Source: Trichobilharzia regenti
Taxonomy: Eukaryota > Platyhelminthes > Trematoda > Strigeidida > Schistosomatidae
Reading direction: 5' to 3'
Assembly: GCA_944472135.2 (NCBI GenBank)
Contig: OX235263.1
Span: 3,021,517 to 3,085,516 of the forward strand
Length of the DNA stretch: 64,000 nt
Shown one piece after another: positions 33,717-45,749 of the stretch. The notes under the pieces are model-generated. The model ran no database searches, had not been told where the DNA came from, and saw nothing but the letters and a program-made list of their open reading frames with translations. The position numbers and the translations under genes are program-made. How positions within the stretch are numbered: position 1 is the first letter of the stretch; every line of letters begins with the position of its first letter.

Positions 33717-34195
33717 GGATTTGATTTGTTACAGGATTTCATCATGAGCTCACATTAGTTAGACAACCATTAGAAAACCTGCAAGGAGTACTGGAAAGCT
33801 GTTTCGTCCTAGTTTGGTACTCTTCAGCAGTAAGAACCCCCCACAGGGGTTTGAACCCAGGACCTTCTGGTTACAAGGTGAGCTAGCTCGTACACCATTA
33901 AGCCACTGGGACCCGATCCAATGGTTCTTGAATTCTAACTTCTGCTAATTCACGACATAACGCGACCCCTAGCCAATGTCTTCGGTGGCGAGTATTCGTC
34001 CTCACGCCTGACCTTCTGCACCCTACTGGTCACGACTTCTCACTAGGACCCCAAGTAACTACCTACTTGAATAGGACAAGTCGCTAGTGAGTAGCTTATC
34101 AATGAGATGCTAGGACGAAACAGCTGTCTAATACTCCCAGGTTTTCCAATGGTTCTCTAACTAATCTCAGCTCATGATGAAATCCTGTAAACAAT
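33700..34195 (-). mobile_element. SINE-3 long copy with inverted arms and hammerhead
   Basis: Minus-strand hammerhead at 33785-33833: TACTG, CTGAAGA, stem II GTAC/GGAC (one mismatch), GAAA, CAGCTTTC, CAGTA. The tRNA-like core and a 200-base extra region follow (near GTCGTGAATTAGCAGAAGTT). An inverted second tail ends it at 34100-34190. Nearly the same as 38527-38935. Confidence 0.7.
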
Positions 34196-34199
34196 TCAC

Positions 34200-34620
34200 A
34201 TGTGTTTGTGAAAGCAGATATTTTCTGTGCACAGAAAGTTATTTCTCTGTTGGTATCGTCAAACACTACCCCTAATGGCTTTCTAGTACTCATGGTGGCA
34301 TCCCAAGGAGCTCGATTACATGGCATTTACTGAGCTGTGACCATACTGAGACGTTGAGTAAGTCTTTGTAGTTAATAATAACCAAGGTAACAAAAAGCTC
34401 TTGGTTTCGCCAAAGCTTGCGTAAACAAATCAAGGAATCCGGATCTATGTGTACTAAATGAAGCAGCAGTTAGCTTAATTCTACCTTGATAGAATACTTT
34501 GATTTTACCTCGATGATTTTCTTTCCATTCCCTCTTTTCTTCAAAGTGTTTTTTCCATTGCTATTATTATTCTTATTGTTTGACTGTTACTTTATCTAGC
34601 ATACTGTTGGTTTGACGATA
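34200..34620. other. No gene seen
   Basis: Unassigned AT-rich intronic DNA. Confidence 0.35.
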
Positions 34621-34624
34621 TTAG

Positions 34625-34840
34625 ATGGTTGGAGGCAATCAGCCACAGGAAGCCTTCCTCGACCTACGTTTCGTGCTAGTTGGCACTCTCCAGTCAGCAA
34701 GGTGTATCTGCAATTTAGAAGGAACTCATGTCCCTTCTGAGCTATCTAGAATGATAGTCACATTACAACCTGACTGATAGAATTCAGTCTGCACTAAACA
34801 CCAAGGACTAGACACATCACACTAGTTACTAGTATCAAAT
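34625..34840 (-). mobile_element. SINE-2 copy
   Basis: Minus orientation. Hammerhead-like fold at 34651-34701 with CTGGAGAG core, GTGC/GCAC stem II, GAAA, ACGTAGGTC. The tRNA-like head is damaged. Confidence 0.6.
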
Positions 34841-34844
34841 CCCT

Positions 34845-35175
34845 ATCTGTTGTCACATCGCCTTCATGTGTTTGTTTGTATGTTGATTTTAGAAAGAAAA
34901 TTGTATAAATAACAATGTGTTCGTAGAGGAGTATTCAGATAACGAGTCCTTCTACCAAAATTTACGAACTCACTAAATACTGCTTCTTTCACACTTGTTG
35001 CTTCTTTTCAATTTACAACGTGAAAAGAATGTTTTCAATCATTACTATTATTGTTATTATTTAAAGCGACGCTAAAGTTTATTGAAAAACGTCTAGTTAA
35101 AACTAGTTGTCGATAAACAAGCCCTATACACTTGTTCCCTGTATGAATTCGAATAAAGCAAGAACATTTGGTAGA
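34845..35175. other. No gene seen
   Basis: Unassigned AT-rich DNA leading to the CR1-like tail. Confidence 0.35.
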
Positions 35176-35177
35176 AG

Positions 35178-36518
35178 TAATAATAATAATAACGATAATA
35201 ATTTTTGCTTTATTCCAAAAACAGTGCTAATGATACCGCAAGGAATTTTCAGCATTCAGTACGATATTGCATCTAATTTACTCAAAAGGAAAAAAAAATA
35301 AACATTACATAATAATAATCATAACAAAACGTTGTTATAGCAGCTATGTAGCAGAATTACAGTATGCGATAAGTGGAAAAATATACATAAAGTATAAAAT
35401 TATAGTAATAAAAGTAATAACAACTAAAATAAAATAGCAAAGTTATAATCAAACGATAGAAAGGGTAACACCATAAAATTACAGAAAGATGAACAATGAA
35501 AGGATCGATTCACTTTGCTAATTACATAGTAACTTATATGTTTCACGTCTATAACAGTGTCTTCATCACATAGAATACGGGCTAAATAGGGAATTGCAGT
35601 ATTTTGTACTTAGTGGTTTGAGCATATAACTTCTTATATTGACTTCTCGTCAATAAAGGGGTGCAGGGGGTCTGACAGTACGGCCTTTGCCTATTTTGTA
35701 CAGGAATTCATGTGTCTCTCGACTATAATATTGGCGAGCTCACGCAGTGGCATACCACAAGCCATACTGACAGCACTTAATACTCTTCGTAATATGACAT
35801 AGTCATTTTTGAGAAGCCCAGGAAAGATTAATGGAGAGCAATAGAGTACAATAGGTAAAATACAGGAGTTTACAAACTGCAGAAGTAAAGGTTGGTTGAT
35901 ACCTGATTGTCTTAACTTTTTAATGTAGAAGGTAAGACGAAACATTTTCTCAGAGATTGATAAGATGTGGGATGACCATGAAAGGTCAGAGGAAAGAACT
36001 AATCCAAGGTATTTAATGCTTGACTTGGTTTCAATTTCAGTGCCATGTATGCTACAGGCATCATGGGAACTAACTAGTTCATGTAAGTCACGTCGCTGCT
36101 TGAAGGTAAAGTCAACTGCCTGACATTTGGAGGGATTTAACATAAGACAATTTGACTTAGACCACTTGTTGATGTCCAACAGAAAGCTATTAAGTTTGGA
36201 GCAGTCAGACTCGGAAGTGATAGGGAGTGATACAGTCAGATCATCTTCATATTTGACAAAACTAGTTTCGTTTAAATGAGGCAGGTCGTGTAGGAAGAAA
36301 AAAAAAGAAAAGGAGAGAGGACGGGACCTAGAGGAACACCGGCTTTTGTAAGCGAGGTAAAAGAAGATTTACCATTATATACAGTATACTGCATTCTATC
36401 AGAAAAATAAGAATGCAACCAACTCTTAGCCCAGGATCCTGTTTGCGTCAACGAAAGCTTATTTAATAAAAGGCCCCTAGGTACAGAGTCGAAAGCAGAT
36501 GCGTAGAATTCATAAGTC
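35178..36518 (-). mobile_element. CR1-like LINE, 5'-truncated 1.3-kb copy
   Basis: Minus frames give F-D-S-V-P-R-G-L-L-L-N-K-L (RT motif A region), GVPLGPVLSPFLFF (motif B), then after a frame break SNCLMLNPSKCQAVDFTFKQ, IKYLGLVLSSDLSWSSHILS, FVNSCILPIVLYCSPLIFPG. The motif C region is frame-broken. The 3' UTR ends AATAAAGCAAAAATTATTAT. The 3' tail is an ATT-like repeat near 35178-35215. Confidence 0.8.
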
Positions 36519-36519
36519 A

Positions 36520-36690
36520 TTGAGTCAGGTTCCAGTGGCTGGATAATCCATGAGCTTTCTTTCTAACCGGAAAGTTATGAGTTCGAACCCTGTCGGTTGG
36601 TGCATTTTTCTAACGGGTCCCAAACTAGTGTGGCGTGTACTACTGATAAGGCTTGTCAATAGTTTATGAAGAGTCGTTCGGTGGCATAAG
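36520..36690 (+). mobile_element. SINE-3-like fragment
   Basis: TTCCAGTGGCTGGATAATCC, GAGTTCGAACCCTGTC and GGGTCCCAAACTAGTGTGGC. Abuts the 5' break of the CR1-like copy. Confidence 0.5.
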
Positions 36691-37009
36691 AAAATCAATT
36701 AGCAGGGAGAAAGATTTGACGTCACAGAAAGCAGAAGACTCAGTGTTGGGAGACGTTAAAAAGAATACAGAGAGACACAATGCGAAGGAAAGCGAGAAGT
36801 AGCACAGCATGGAAGACGCGTGCAAATGGTGAGTTGGAGATAAGGTGTACAGAGTTTCGCCTTATTGAGATACGAAATTGCAAATAAACATTCCTGTACT
36901 AAGACTCAAGTCTCCCACCCTTACACTAGGAAAAATGGCTGTTTAGTACTCTCTGATTTCGATGATCCTGTAAATCAATCCCTGGTCAAAATCTTGTAAG
37001 CAAGAATAG

Positions 37010-37345
37010 CAATCTTCAAGTATTGGTTTTGTAGGGATTTTTTTTGTTTGATTGTATGAAGGATTTCATCATGAGCTGACATCAGTTAGAGAACCATTGG
37101 AAAACCTGCAAGGAGTACTGGAAAGCTGTTTTGTCCTAGTTTGGTACTCTTCAGCAGTAAGAACCCCCCACAGGGGTTTGAACCCAGGACCTTCTGGTTA
37201 CAAGGTGAGCTAGCTCGTAGACCATTAAGCCACTGGGACCCGATCCAATGGTTCTTGAATTCTAACTTCTGCTAATTCACGACATAGCGCGATCTCTTCG
37301 CGATGTCTTCCTCGAGGAGGTACTGACTAATCTTCGACCTGCTGT
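37010..37345 (-). mobile_element. SINE-3 copy with hammerhead
   Basis: Hammerhead at 37113-37160 on the minus strand, as at 33785 but with the G of GAAA changed to A. tRNA-like core with B box GGGTTCAAACCCC. Confidence 0.65.
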
Positions 37346-37359
37346 ACCCTACTTGTCAC

Positions 37360-37560
37360 CATTGAATCGGATCCCAGTGACTCAATGTTCTACGAGCTCG
37401 TCTTGTAACCAGTTTTTCTGGGGTTCTAACCCCTGTGGGGATGCTTTCTGATGAAGTGTCCCAAACTAGGACGATACAGCTGTCCGGTATTCCTTGCAGG
37501 GTTTCCAGTGGTTCTCTTACTGATGTCAGATCATGGTGTAATCCTGCATGCAATCAAGTA
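37360..37560 (+). mobile_element. SINE-3 copy with hammerhead remnant
   Basis: CTGATGAAGTGTCCCAAACT, AGGACGATACAGCTGTCC: GAAA is changed to GATA. Head-to-head with the preceding copy. Confidence 0.6.
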
Positions 37561-37754
37561 TAGCAATTCGTGGAGAATAAGATTATACCATCATTTTATT
37601 TCGTCAGCTTATCATCATCTGCGTAGAGTTGAGAGAAATTATTACGTTTATGGGAAGAACACTTTTAACATGCTTGCAAATGTTACATGATATAAGTTGA
37701 CAGGTGACTTCAGACTTAATAAACAGTGCTCAGAAAGTGTGCGCACAATTTCTG

Positions 37755-38370
37755 TCTGTCTGTTTTCGACATGGAACTTTGCACATATGTGCGTCAGTTC
37801 AAGACGCCACACTCCATGTACCACATAAAGCAGGAACAGAAATGAAGAGAAATGCATAATAGAGACAGTAAACAGAGGTGTGAGACAAGGCTATAGTAAT
37901 AATGAAGAAAAATATAGTTTCATTAGTAATCATAAGTCACAAGGAGTGGACGCATCTGCGCTGTCATTGACAACGATTTTAAGCCATATCACCAATTGTT
38001 TCCAACCATTAGTTTTTAGCGTCCCGAGGACTGCAACCAGTCAGGAAGTCTACATCTTCCCACTTGACTGGCTTAAACTAACTGTTGTGGATTTCATTTA
38101 CTGATGAAGCCATGTTTTGGTTTGACCGCCGCTAGCTGTTTTCCTGCCTGACCCTATATCAGCTAACATTGCCTGTCGGTCGAGGAAGGTGATGGCTAGG
38201 CTAGGCATGCGCTACACATGTCCTAATCATCTCCGTCGATGTAATTTCACAGCCTCATAGATTGATTTTCCCTCCTGACCTAGAACTCGAACGAAGCCTA
38301 ACCTAAATATTGCTCACCTTATTATACCACTTCAAACGGGAGATAGAGCGCATAAACCTATTATCAAAGA
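37755..38370 (-). mobile_element. RTE subfamily C 3' fragment
   Basis: Minus strand carries the decayed C-terminal block and the 3' UTR with TGGAGTGTGGCGTCTTGAAC and TTCCATGTCGAAAACAGACA. Confidence 0.6.
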
Positions 38371-38526
38371 CAGCATACAATAGCAAAAGAGTTACGTAAC
38401 AGAAAAAAGTGTCGAGTAACATGATAAGCAACCAATAAATTGAGTAACAATGTGATGAGTTCAATTGAAACCATAGAAACGAGAGACAAGTAAAGTTGAA
38501 TTTTAGCGAATGAGAAGAAGTTAATC

Positions 38527-38935
38527 AAGTGTTGGTTTGTAGGGATTTGATTTGTTACAGGATTTCATCATGAGCTCACATTAGTTAGACAACCATTGGA
38601 AAACCTGCAAGGAGTACTGGAAAGCTGTTTCGTCCTAGTTTGGTACTCTTCAGCAGTAAGAACCCCCCACAGGGGTTTGAACCCAGGACCTTCTGGTTAC
38701 AAGGTGAGCTAGCTCGTACACCATTAAGCCACTGGGACTCGATCCAATGGTTCTTGAATTCTAACTTCTGCTAATTCACGACATAACGCGACCCCTAGCC
38801 AATGTCTTCGGTGGCGAGTATTCGTCCTCACGCCTGACCTTCTGCACCCTACTGGTCACGACTTCCCACTGGAATCCAGGTAACTACCTACCTGAATAGG
38901 ACAAGTCGCCAGTGGGCATCTCGTTGGTATTCAAG
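38527..38935 (-). mobile_element. SINE-3 long copy with hammerhead
   Basis: Nearly identical to 33700-34095 including the hammerhead (38612-38659) and the long 5' region. Followed by another start of the same arm (TTCAAGTGTTGGTTTGTAAG). Confidence 0.7.
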
Positions 38936-39394
38936 TGTTGGTTTGTAAGGATTTGATTGGGAAGAATTTAAAGCTAAAGATTATGTAGTCAAATGGAGAG
39001 ACCAAAGACATCCAGCTACCAGGGTTAGTGAACATTGCGAAATCCTTTAAAATTATCATTAGGGAAGATAGTTTATTTCTCCTGAAATTTTCTAAATAAA
39101 GAGCTATCAAAAGTCTAAAACCCAATTTATGTGTTCAGAAAGAAACATTTGTCAGTCTTGCCTTGTCCTGGTTGGTAACTGGGTGCCTTTATTCTCTGTC
39201 GCATTTCATTGCGTAATTTTTGGCTTCAACCTCTTCTCATTCGCTAATACTCAACTTTGCTGCTCTCTTGTTTCTATGGCTTCAGTTGAACTCACCACAT
39301 TGTTACTCAATTTATTAGTTAATTATCATCTTGCTTACTACTTGTCCCTGTTACGTAACTCCTTTACCGTTGCATGATTTGTTTTTGATTTCTT

Positions 39395-39580
39395 GATTAC
39401 AGATTGATTTCACACGGTATATTTTGCTACAGTTATGGAATTTTCAGCATGTGATATACGTCGCCCAAATTTTGCAGGCTGACCATAGATATCAAGTGTA
39501 AGTAAGGAGCAGGGGATTGAACCCCGGACGATGTGCATGGTCGGCGAGTGTCTTAACCACTGTGCCACCGACACACATTT
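39395..39580 (-). mobile_element. SINE-1b copy
   Basis: Minus orientation with head at right (TGTCGGTGGCACAGTGGTTA) and CR1-like tail at left. Confidence 0.7.
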
Positions 39581-39584
39581 ATGC

Positions 39585-40085
39585 TTGTTTGAACTTGGGC
39601 TCTATAGGTAATTGAAACAAGCCTTAATTTGTTAACAAAATTTGTGCGAGTTATTTGCAGGTTTTTTTATGAATGTCCGGGTCAAACTAGCTATAATATA
39701 TTTCACATTTTAGACATTAACGTGATAATAATAATTTTAGTGATAACTATAGTGAAACCTAATTGAAATGTATCATACCAATAGGATAGGTGAATGAATT
39801 TTTTCTCAAAAGTACACTGGTAACATTTATGTCGGAATATACAGAAATACCAGAGCATATTGATGATTGAAAGTCACTAATTATCTGGTGACCAACATAA
39901 CTTTCAATAGTGATTAGTTATACATTAATACTTTCAAAAATATTAGTTTTAATGGAGGTAAGCTTCTTCTAGTGCCTAAAAGGCATGATTATCATGTCAT
40001 TCATTACTGGAGGTTGTATAGTATTGATTTTCTTCTTGGTCGAACTCTACTGAAGTGTCAACATAAAACTTTGCGGCGTTTCAAG
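39585..40085. other. No gene seen
   Basis: AT-rich unassigned intronic DNA. Confidence 0.35.
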
Positions 40086-40089
40086 ATGC

Positions 40090-40335
40090 CACAACTTTTT
40101 ACATTCTGAGTGGAGTATAGGAGGTCTCCAAATTTGAGCTTCGAAGTTTCATTAGCAGTTGTGCTTATTTTTTAAAAGGGTGTGGTTGCTAGTCTCATGT
40201 TCAACCTTCTCTCTTCACTGGGTATATTGCAGGCTAGGCGAGGTTTTGGAGTGCACCGGTCAGGGATCAAACCTTGTACTATATGGGTGGTTGGCGAGTA
40301 TTCTACTACTGAAGTAATCACACACACATAACAGA
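40090..40335 (-). mobile_element. Diverged SINE-1a-like copy
   Basis: GTTGCTAGTCTCATGTTCAA, CCTTCTCTCTTCACTGGG and a B-box-like GGTTTGATCCC (minus) follow the SINE-1a order. Confidence 0.5.
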
Positions 40336-40539
40336 GGAGAGAATAAACGGAATGCAAAAGAACGATTATCAGCAAAATAATGTGCTTGAAACGTCATCAG
40401 CAAATATTACTGTATAACACTGTGAGACTTTATCGAGATAAATTTTCTCCATAATTTAAGAAACTCTAACAGACAGAAATGTGAAGGAGATAGAATGATC
40501 TCATGAGGAATAATGAGGATTTATTTCAAGGATGATCGC

Positions 40540-40800
40540 AGATTGACATCAGTTATAGAACCATTGAAAATCATGGAGTACTGCGCGGATGTTTCCTCCT
40601 TGTTTGGGACTCATCGGCAGTATGGATCCACCGGGTTTCGAACTCGGCACCCTCCGAATCGGTGGAAGCTAGAATTTATGGGCCATCTGACCAGGTCCTA
40701 GAGGCTGAATTTTCTACGAGGTTGCCTTGTAACTGGAAGGTTCTGGGTTCGAACCCCTGAAGTGGATATAATTTAGAATCCTTTGGTATCGACAAGTAGC
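40540..40800. mobile_element. Two SINE-3 remnants head to head
   Basis: The minus copy at 40545-40650 holds TACTGCCGATGAGTCCCAAA and GGAAACATCC. The plus core at 40690-40790 has CTGGGTTCGAACCCCTG. Confidence 0.5.
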
Positions 40801-40804
40801 ATTT

Positions 40805-41315
40805 TTATATTTTCCGCTGGCAACGGCAATACCTCACATCTGTACTGAGGAAGGGTCTGGGCTGCCACGCAGCACAATTATACTGTATTCGTTAGGTGTA
40901 CACAACATCTACAGCAAGAATGACATAAGTGGACAACAGCCTTTCTCATCTAATTTGAAATTTCATCAGTAGTGAGTTCATTGGAGCTGACGCAACGAAT
41001 CATTTTGATTTTATGGGGACTATCATAAGCTAAGTTTATCCAGTCAGTGATATTCATTTTGACGATTATCACTTACTTAGTGACATCAGGTTACGTTATA
41101 TTACTAAGCATTTGTCATTCTCTCATTATTGTGAACAGTTAGTATAGTTTTTCTACTAACTTTATATTCGAATCCTTACTCCCATCATTGGAAGAGATTA
41201 ACAAAAATGGAGAGATAATAAAATGACTGTAATGAAATGAAAGGAAATAAACGGATATAACTTAAATGTCAGTTCAATTATCTTGAACACTTTCGGCTGA
41301 CAAACTGATGGTTAT
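40805..41315. other. No gene seen
   Basis: Unassigned intronic DNA. Confidence 0.35.
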
Positions 41316-41319
41316 TTAT

Positions 41320-41500
41320 TATTACATTACTATTTCCTTGGGTTCCAAATGGAACATAGGTCTTTAACAACACGTCTTTATTTTGTCATGATCTCTTCAG
41401 TCCTCTTTAATTGGCTTCACGATGTTCCATAGGCTTTCATATCTCCTCTCACGATATTCCCCATGTCACTCTCGGACACGTGACTCATCGTCATACAACA
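41320..41500 (-). mobile_element. RTE 3' end, old copy
   Basis: CCTATGTTCCATTTGGAACC on the minus strand and an ATT-rich tail match RTE 3' ends; the coding part is decayed. Confidence 0.5.
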
Positions 41501-41519
41501 GGCTTCTCAGTGTTTTCTC

Positions 41520-41820
41520 TATTCAGGTCGGGTATGAGAACAAACACTCCCCACAGATATCATTCTCCAGTTGTTGCGCTATGTCACGAATTGGCAGATA
41601 TTGAAATTCACTGAATGGCCATTGGATAGGGTCCCAGTGGCTTAATCGTCTATAGGTTAGCCATGTAACCGGAAGGTCCTTTCTTCGGATCCTGGTGGTA
41701 AATATGTACTGTTGAAGAGTCTCAAACTAGGCTGGCAAAATAGCTGTCCAGTACCTTTAGTTTTTCCAGTAGCTCTCTAACCAATGTCAGCTCATTATAA
41801 AATCCTGTAACCATCTACAT
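41520..41820 (+). mobile_element. SINE-3 copy
   Basis: Includes the long 5' region (TATTCAGGTCGGGTATGAGA), core CCCAGTGGCTTAATCG and GTACTGTTGAAGAGTCTC ... AGCTGTCCAGTAC. Stem I GTACTG/CAGTAC is intact, but both core strands are mutated. Confidence 0.6.
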
Positions 41821-41824
41821 TTTC

Positions 41825-42475
41825 TCTGGCATAGTTGTTGAGCAATATGTTAGGGGCTAATTAAAGATAAAATGATAAGAAACCAGTCATTGTAAGATCG
41901 AAAATGATGTTCACTTCATTGAATTACTTGCCGATAAATAAAATCTTCTTTCAAAATTTGTCATTTCGCAACTTATTATTCAAACAATCCAAAATGAAAA
42001 AGTATATCATCCACATCCTTTGCATAAAAGTTTGAGGCCCATTGTCTAGTTCACTCGGCTTTTAGCCAGTGAGTCTCGAGTTCGAACGCTACCTCATCTA
42101 TTTCAGCAAAAGCAACTGAATAGTAGCACCACCCTTCATACACTACGTGTAGCCCGTAGCCCGACGTATGAAAAATCTGTTCCGAGGGACTGAATTCTAA
42201 CTGTAGGAGTCTGTCTGGGGGTGCAACGTGGTCATTCTGTTCAGAGTTATTAAATCTGACATAAATATTTTATTAAGTAGATTGCAGCTAAATATATCTA
42301 AATTATGAGTTAGATAACATGTTTGAAGTTATACAAGGAGAGTAATAAACATATTTTTAAATTCATTTAAGTCAATTTGAAATTCCGCATTAATTGATTG
42401 GACAGAAGTACTCGGTCTCAGGTTGACATGTTGGTTCTTTGTGCGGATGCTTCAACGATTTGTGAAGATTTAACC
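41825..42475. other. One tRNA-like remnant, no gene seen
   Basis: GTCTCGAGTTCGAACGCTAC near 42066 is a B-box-like remnant; the rest is unassigned. Confidence 0.35.
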
Positions 42476-42509
42476 TGAAGTAATTTGGTGGATACTGACT
42501 AGTTATGGA

Positions 42510-42556
42510 ATACAGGACGCGCATTTCGTCCTTTTCGGGACTCATCGGAGACAGAG
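42510..42556 (-). ncRNA. Hammerhead-like motif, satellite-alpha style, best of its type
   Basis: Minus strand CCGATGA core, stem II GTCC/GGAC, GAAA, stem III ATGC/GCGT, then C. Only the second core base differs from the hammerhead consensus. A convincing stem I could not be drawn. Confidence 0.55.
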
Positions 42557-42559
42557 AAC

Positions 42560-43610
42560 TTCTGTCAAATCAATCAATGGGAAAGTCTAAAGTGAATTAA
42601 GCAATAACTGACACCATTGCATATGAAGTAACTTTCGTGATCCAAGTGGTTTAGTGGATAAATTACATAGAATGATCTTAATTACTGAGAATCTTGACTT
42701 TTGCGTGCAATTACGGATCAAAAGTGTAGTAGCGATAAAAATAGACTGGAAGTGTGGATAAAAAACATTAATGCAGATGAGAATTAAAAAATAGTGTCAA
42801 ACTAAGAGGAATAAACAGGAAGATTCAATAAGAAAGGATAATAGGATAACCATTATTTGCTAGGACTGATATTTTACATGCTCATGGTAAGGACAACTGT
42901 TGGACGTATTTCTTTTGAGTACATAGCGTGGGCTTGAACTTTTAGATCACTAGCGCCTTAGCTATTCCCAAGGGTTTCCATTTCTCTCGCTCTGAAATGT
43001 TTGATAGGATCTTGTATATGACTTTGAAGGGTTCTTCGAATGGAGCTAAATATCTTGAATTTACCAAATGTACTGTTACTGAACTGTACACACACACACA
43101 CACACCTTCGTATTCTTCCTTCGCTAACGATGGTGGATGACGTTCCCCAGCGCGTTCTGACAGGAATCAAGAAGAAACATGGTAGATGATTGGCTCACAC
43201 CTCAGATAAAACAATATTGGTTCATTTGATTACATTGCTGTTTATTGTATCACTTGAAGATTCTTTACAAGAAGTAAGTACGTTGTGATAAGAAACCTGC
43301 TGAGAATTCTGTATTGTGCATATGCACATTTTCTAGTATAAAGCTTATTATTATGAGTAATATGGTGAAAATATTCGTTCACACATCTATAAAAAAACAA
43401 AATAATTTTGCAAAGAATATCCTTTTCGATAATTTCCTTTTCTAGCTCTACAATTACATAGATATATATCTTTATATACATAGAATATTCTAGAATAGTA
43501 GTCGATAACAGTATTAGTGTTTTTAAATAATGTCGATTTGTTACGTAAAATTACGATAGAATTGCAGTTCATTGAAGATGCTTAAATTATAACAATACAA
43601 ACAAAGTAGC
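42560..43610. other. No gene seen; (AC)n tract
   Basis: Contains an (AC)n microsatellite near 43088-43106. Short minus frames here lack recognisable motifs. Confidence 0.4.
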
Positions 43611-43614
43611 AAAT

Positions 43615-43985
43615 GAAATACCAACTGTCTGTCTGTTTTCGACATAGAACTTTGCACAAATGTGCGGAAGTTCAAGTCGCCACACTCCATGTAGCACGCG
43701 AAGCAAGAGAAGAAAGTACAAAAAGAGCATAAAAGAGACAGTGAGCAGAGGTGTGAGACAAAGGAGTAATAACGAAGAACAAAACAGTTTCATTGGTGGA
43801 GATCATATGTCACAAGGAGTGGATGCATCTGCGCTAGCCACTGAGAATGATTTTCAGCCATGTCACCAATTGTTTCCAACCATAGATTTCTACCGTCCCG
43901 AGGACCCCAGCCAGTCTGGAAGTCTACACCTTCCTACGTGGCTAGCTGGTTGGAAACTGTCACACGTTCGTCACTGATCACGATT
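43615..43985 (-). mobile_element. RTE subfamily C 3' fragment
   Basis: 3' UTR landmarks GACTTGAACTTCCGCACATT and TTCTATGTCGAAAACAGACA on the minus strand; upstream part decayed. Confidence 0.55.
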
Positions 43986-44460
43986 ATTGGCCATATCCGG
44001 TAACGTTTCAAGCAACCGATTCGAGCTACCTTCCGGACCCCAGCTAGGGAGTCACGACGTACCAACAGATGCTAACCTACCACAAATATAAGTCATCCCA
44101 CGATGCCACGTCATGAACTGACCACCTCTCCACCTTTTCAATTCCGTCCTAGGGTTGGCGAACAGAGACCCTGTACGGAAGCCTCTGCGATGACATCCAA
44201 AGCACATCTACCAGCCGCCGGAGGCGGTGTTTCCACACGACGATACTCAGTGAATGGTGACCTCCACTGTGTTCAAACACAAGCCACCGGATCTCAGGAT
44301 TACTTGCACGATGATGTCATAGACTGCAAGTAATTCTAAGGAGACAGCGATGATCGAATATGTATAGTCACAGCACACCTCGAGTGACTGAATAACCATT
44401 ATTGAACATTTTTGGAAAGAATGCCTCATCAATAATTCTTAGTATCTGATCTATTGGACT
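43985..44460. other. GC-richer unclassified segment
   Basis: Visibly richer in G and C than its surroundings (for example CCAGCCGCCGGAGGCGG). A 76-codon frame crosses it with no known motif. It lies between two subfamily C fragments and may be part of an unrecognised element. Confidence 0.35.
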
Positions 44461-44464
44461 TCAT

Positions 44465-44935
44465 TGTCTGTCTTTGTCTGTCTGTTTTCGACATAGAACT
44501 TTGCACAAATGTGCAAGAGAAGAAAGTACAAGAAAAGCATAATAGAAACAGTGAGCAGAGGGGTGAGACAAAGGAGTAGTAATAACGAAGAACAAAACAG
44601 TTTCATTGGAGATCATAAGTCACAAGGAGTGGATGCATCTGCGCCACTGAGGACGATTTTGAGCCATGTCACCAATTGTTTCCAACCATAGATTTTTACC
44701 GTCCCGAGGGCCCCAGCCTGGAAGTCTACACCTTCCTACGTGGCTTAGACCAACTGTTGTGGATTTCATTGACTGGTGCCAAGTTTTGTTTGACCGCCGC
44801 TAGCTTTTTTCCAGCCTGACCCTATATCCGCTAACATAGCTCGTCGAGGGAGGCGATGGCTTGGCATACGCAACACATGTCCTAACCATCTAAGTCTTTT
44901 TAACTTCAACTATCAACTAAAATTAAGGAAATTTC
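44465..44935 (-). mobile_element. RTE subfamily C 3' fragment
   Basis: Colinear with 43615-43985 and 48885-49300, with a deletion in the 3' UTR. Confidence 0.55.
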
Positions 44936-44939
44936 TACA

Positions 44940-45541
44940 AAACACAGGATCATTCGAACCTAGATAGCCAAGGTAAGGACAATGTCTGAACTAGCTTCAT
45001 TTGGACACATGAATTAGGCTTCTTAATGTGGATCCCCACAGCCTCAGCGGTGTGTAGTAGAAGAACTTTGAAGGCAAAGTTAAGATTTGTTGGTATGCGG
45101 TAAATGACCGTGAAAGAGGCCTCGTTGACATCAATCTTGTGTTGTGTATCCACAAGATGAGATAGAACAGTGCTGCGAATAGTTTTTGTTTGTTCTTTAC
45201 TTAACCACGCAGGGTGATGTTGGGAAATCTGACGAAGAAATGCCAGTTATATAGGCCGTACAATTAGGCATGTTTCTCATCAGATTTCCAAATATCACCC
45301 TGCATGGTTAACAAACAAAATCTATTTGTAGCTCTATTCTATCTCATCTTGTGGATACAGAACACAAGATTGATGTTAACCAGGCGGCTTTCACAGTCAT
45401 TTACCGCATACCAACAAATCTTAACTTCGCCTTCAAAGTTCTTCTACTACATATCACTGAGGTTGTGGGGATCCACATTAAGAAGCCTAATTCATGTGTC
45501 CGAATGAAGGTAGTTTAGAGATTATCCTTACCTTGGCTATC
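44940..45541. mobile_element. Penelope-like C-terminal end as an inverted repeat
   Basis: 44940-45240 and 45255-45541 are inverted copies differing by scattered substitutions. Both encode the PLE C-terminal block (minus frame VNEASFTVIYRIPTNLNFAF, preceded by H-P-A-W-L-S-K-E-Q). The loop is only about 15 bases, so it could form a long hairpin. A SINE-1b abuts its right end. Confidence 0.65.
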
Positions 45542-45544
45542 TAG

Positions 45545-45745
45545 GTGCGTCGGTGGCACAGTGGTTAGGACTCTCGCCGACCATGCACATGGTCCGGGGT
45601 TCGAGCCCGCACCGACGCACATCTGATATCTATGGTCGGCCTGCGAAATTTGGGCTACCGATATCCATGCTGAAAATTCCATACTTGTACCGAAAATACA
45701 GCGTGGAATCAAGCTGTAAATCAAAAAAAAAAAATAAAATAAATG
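45545..45745 (+). mobile_element. SINE-1b copy, full length
   Basis: GCGTCGGTGGCACAGTGG head, GGGGTTCGAGCCC B box, GATATCTATGGTCGGCC, AATTCCATACTTGTACCG, then A-rich tail. The cleanest SINE-1b. Confidence 0.8.
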
Positions 45746-45749
45746 ATCC

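Noticed and set aside
44103..44333. Small protein gene in the GC-richer island
   Set aside because: No motif, no start context, and it lies between element fragments; left as an unclassified segment.
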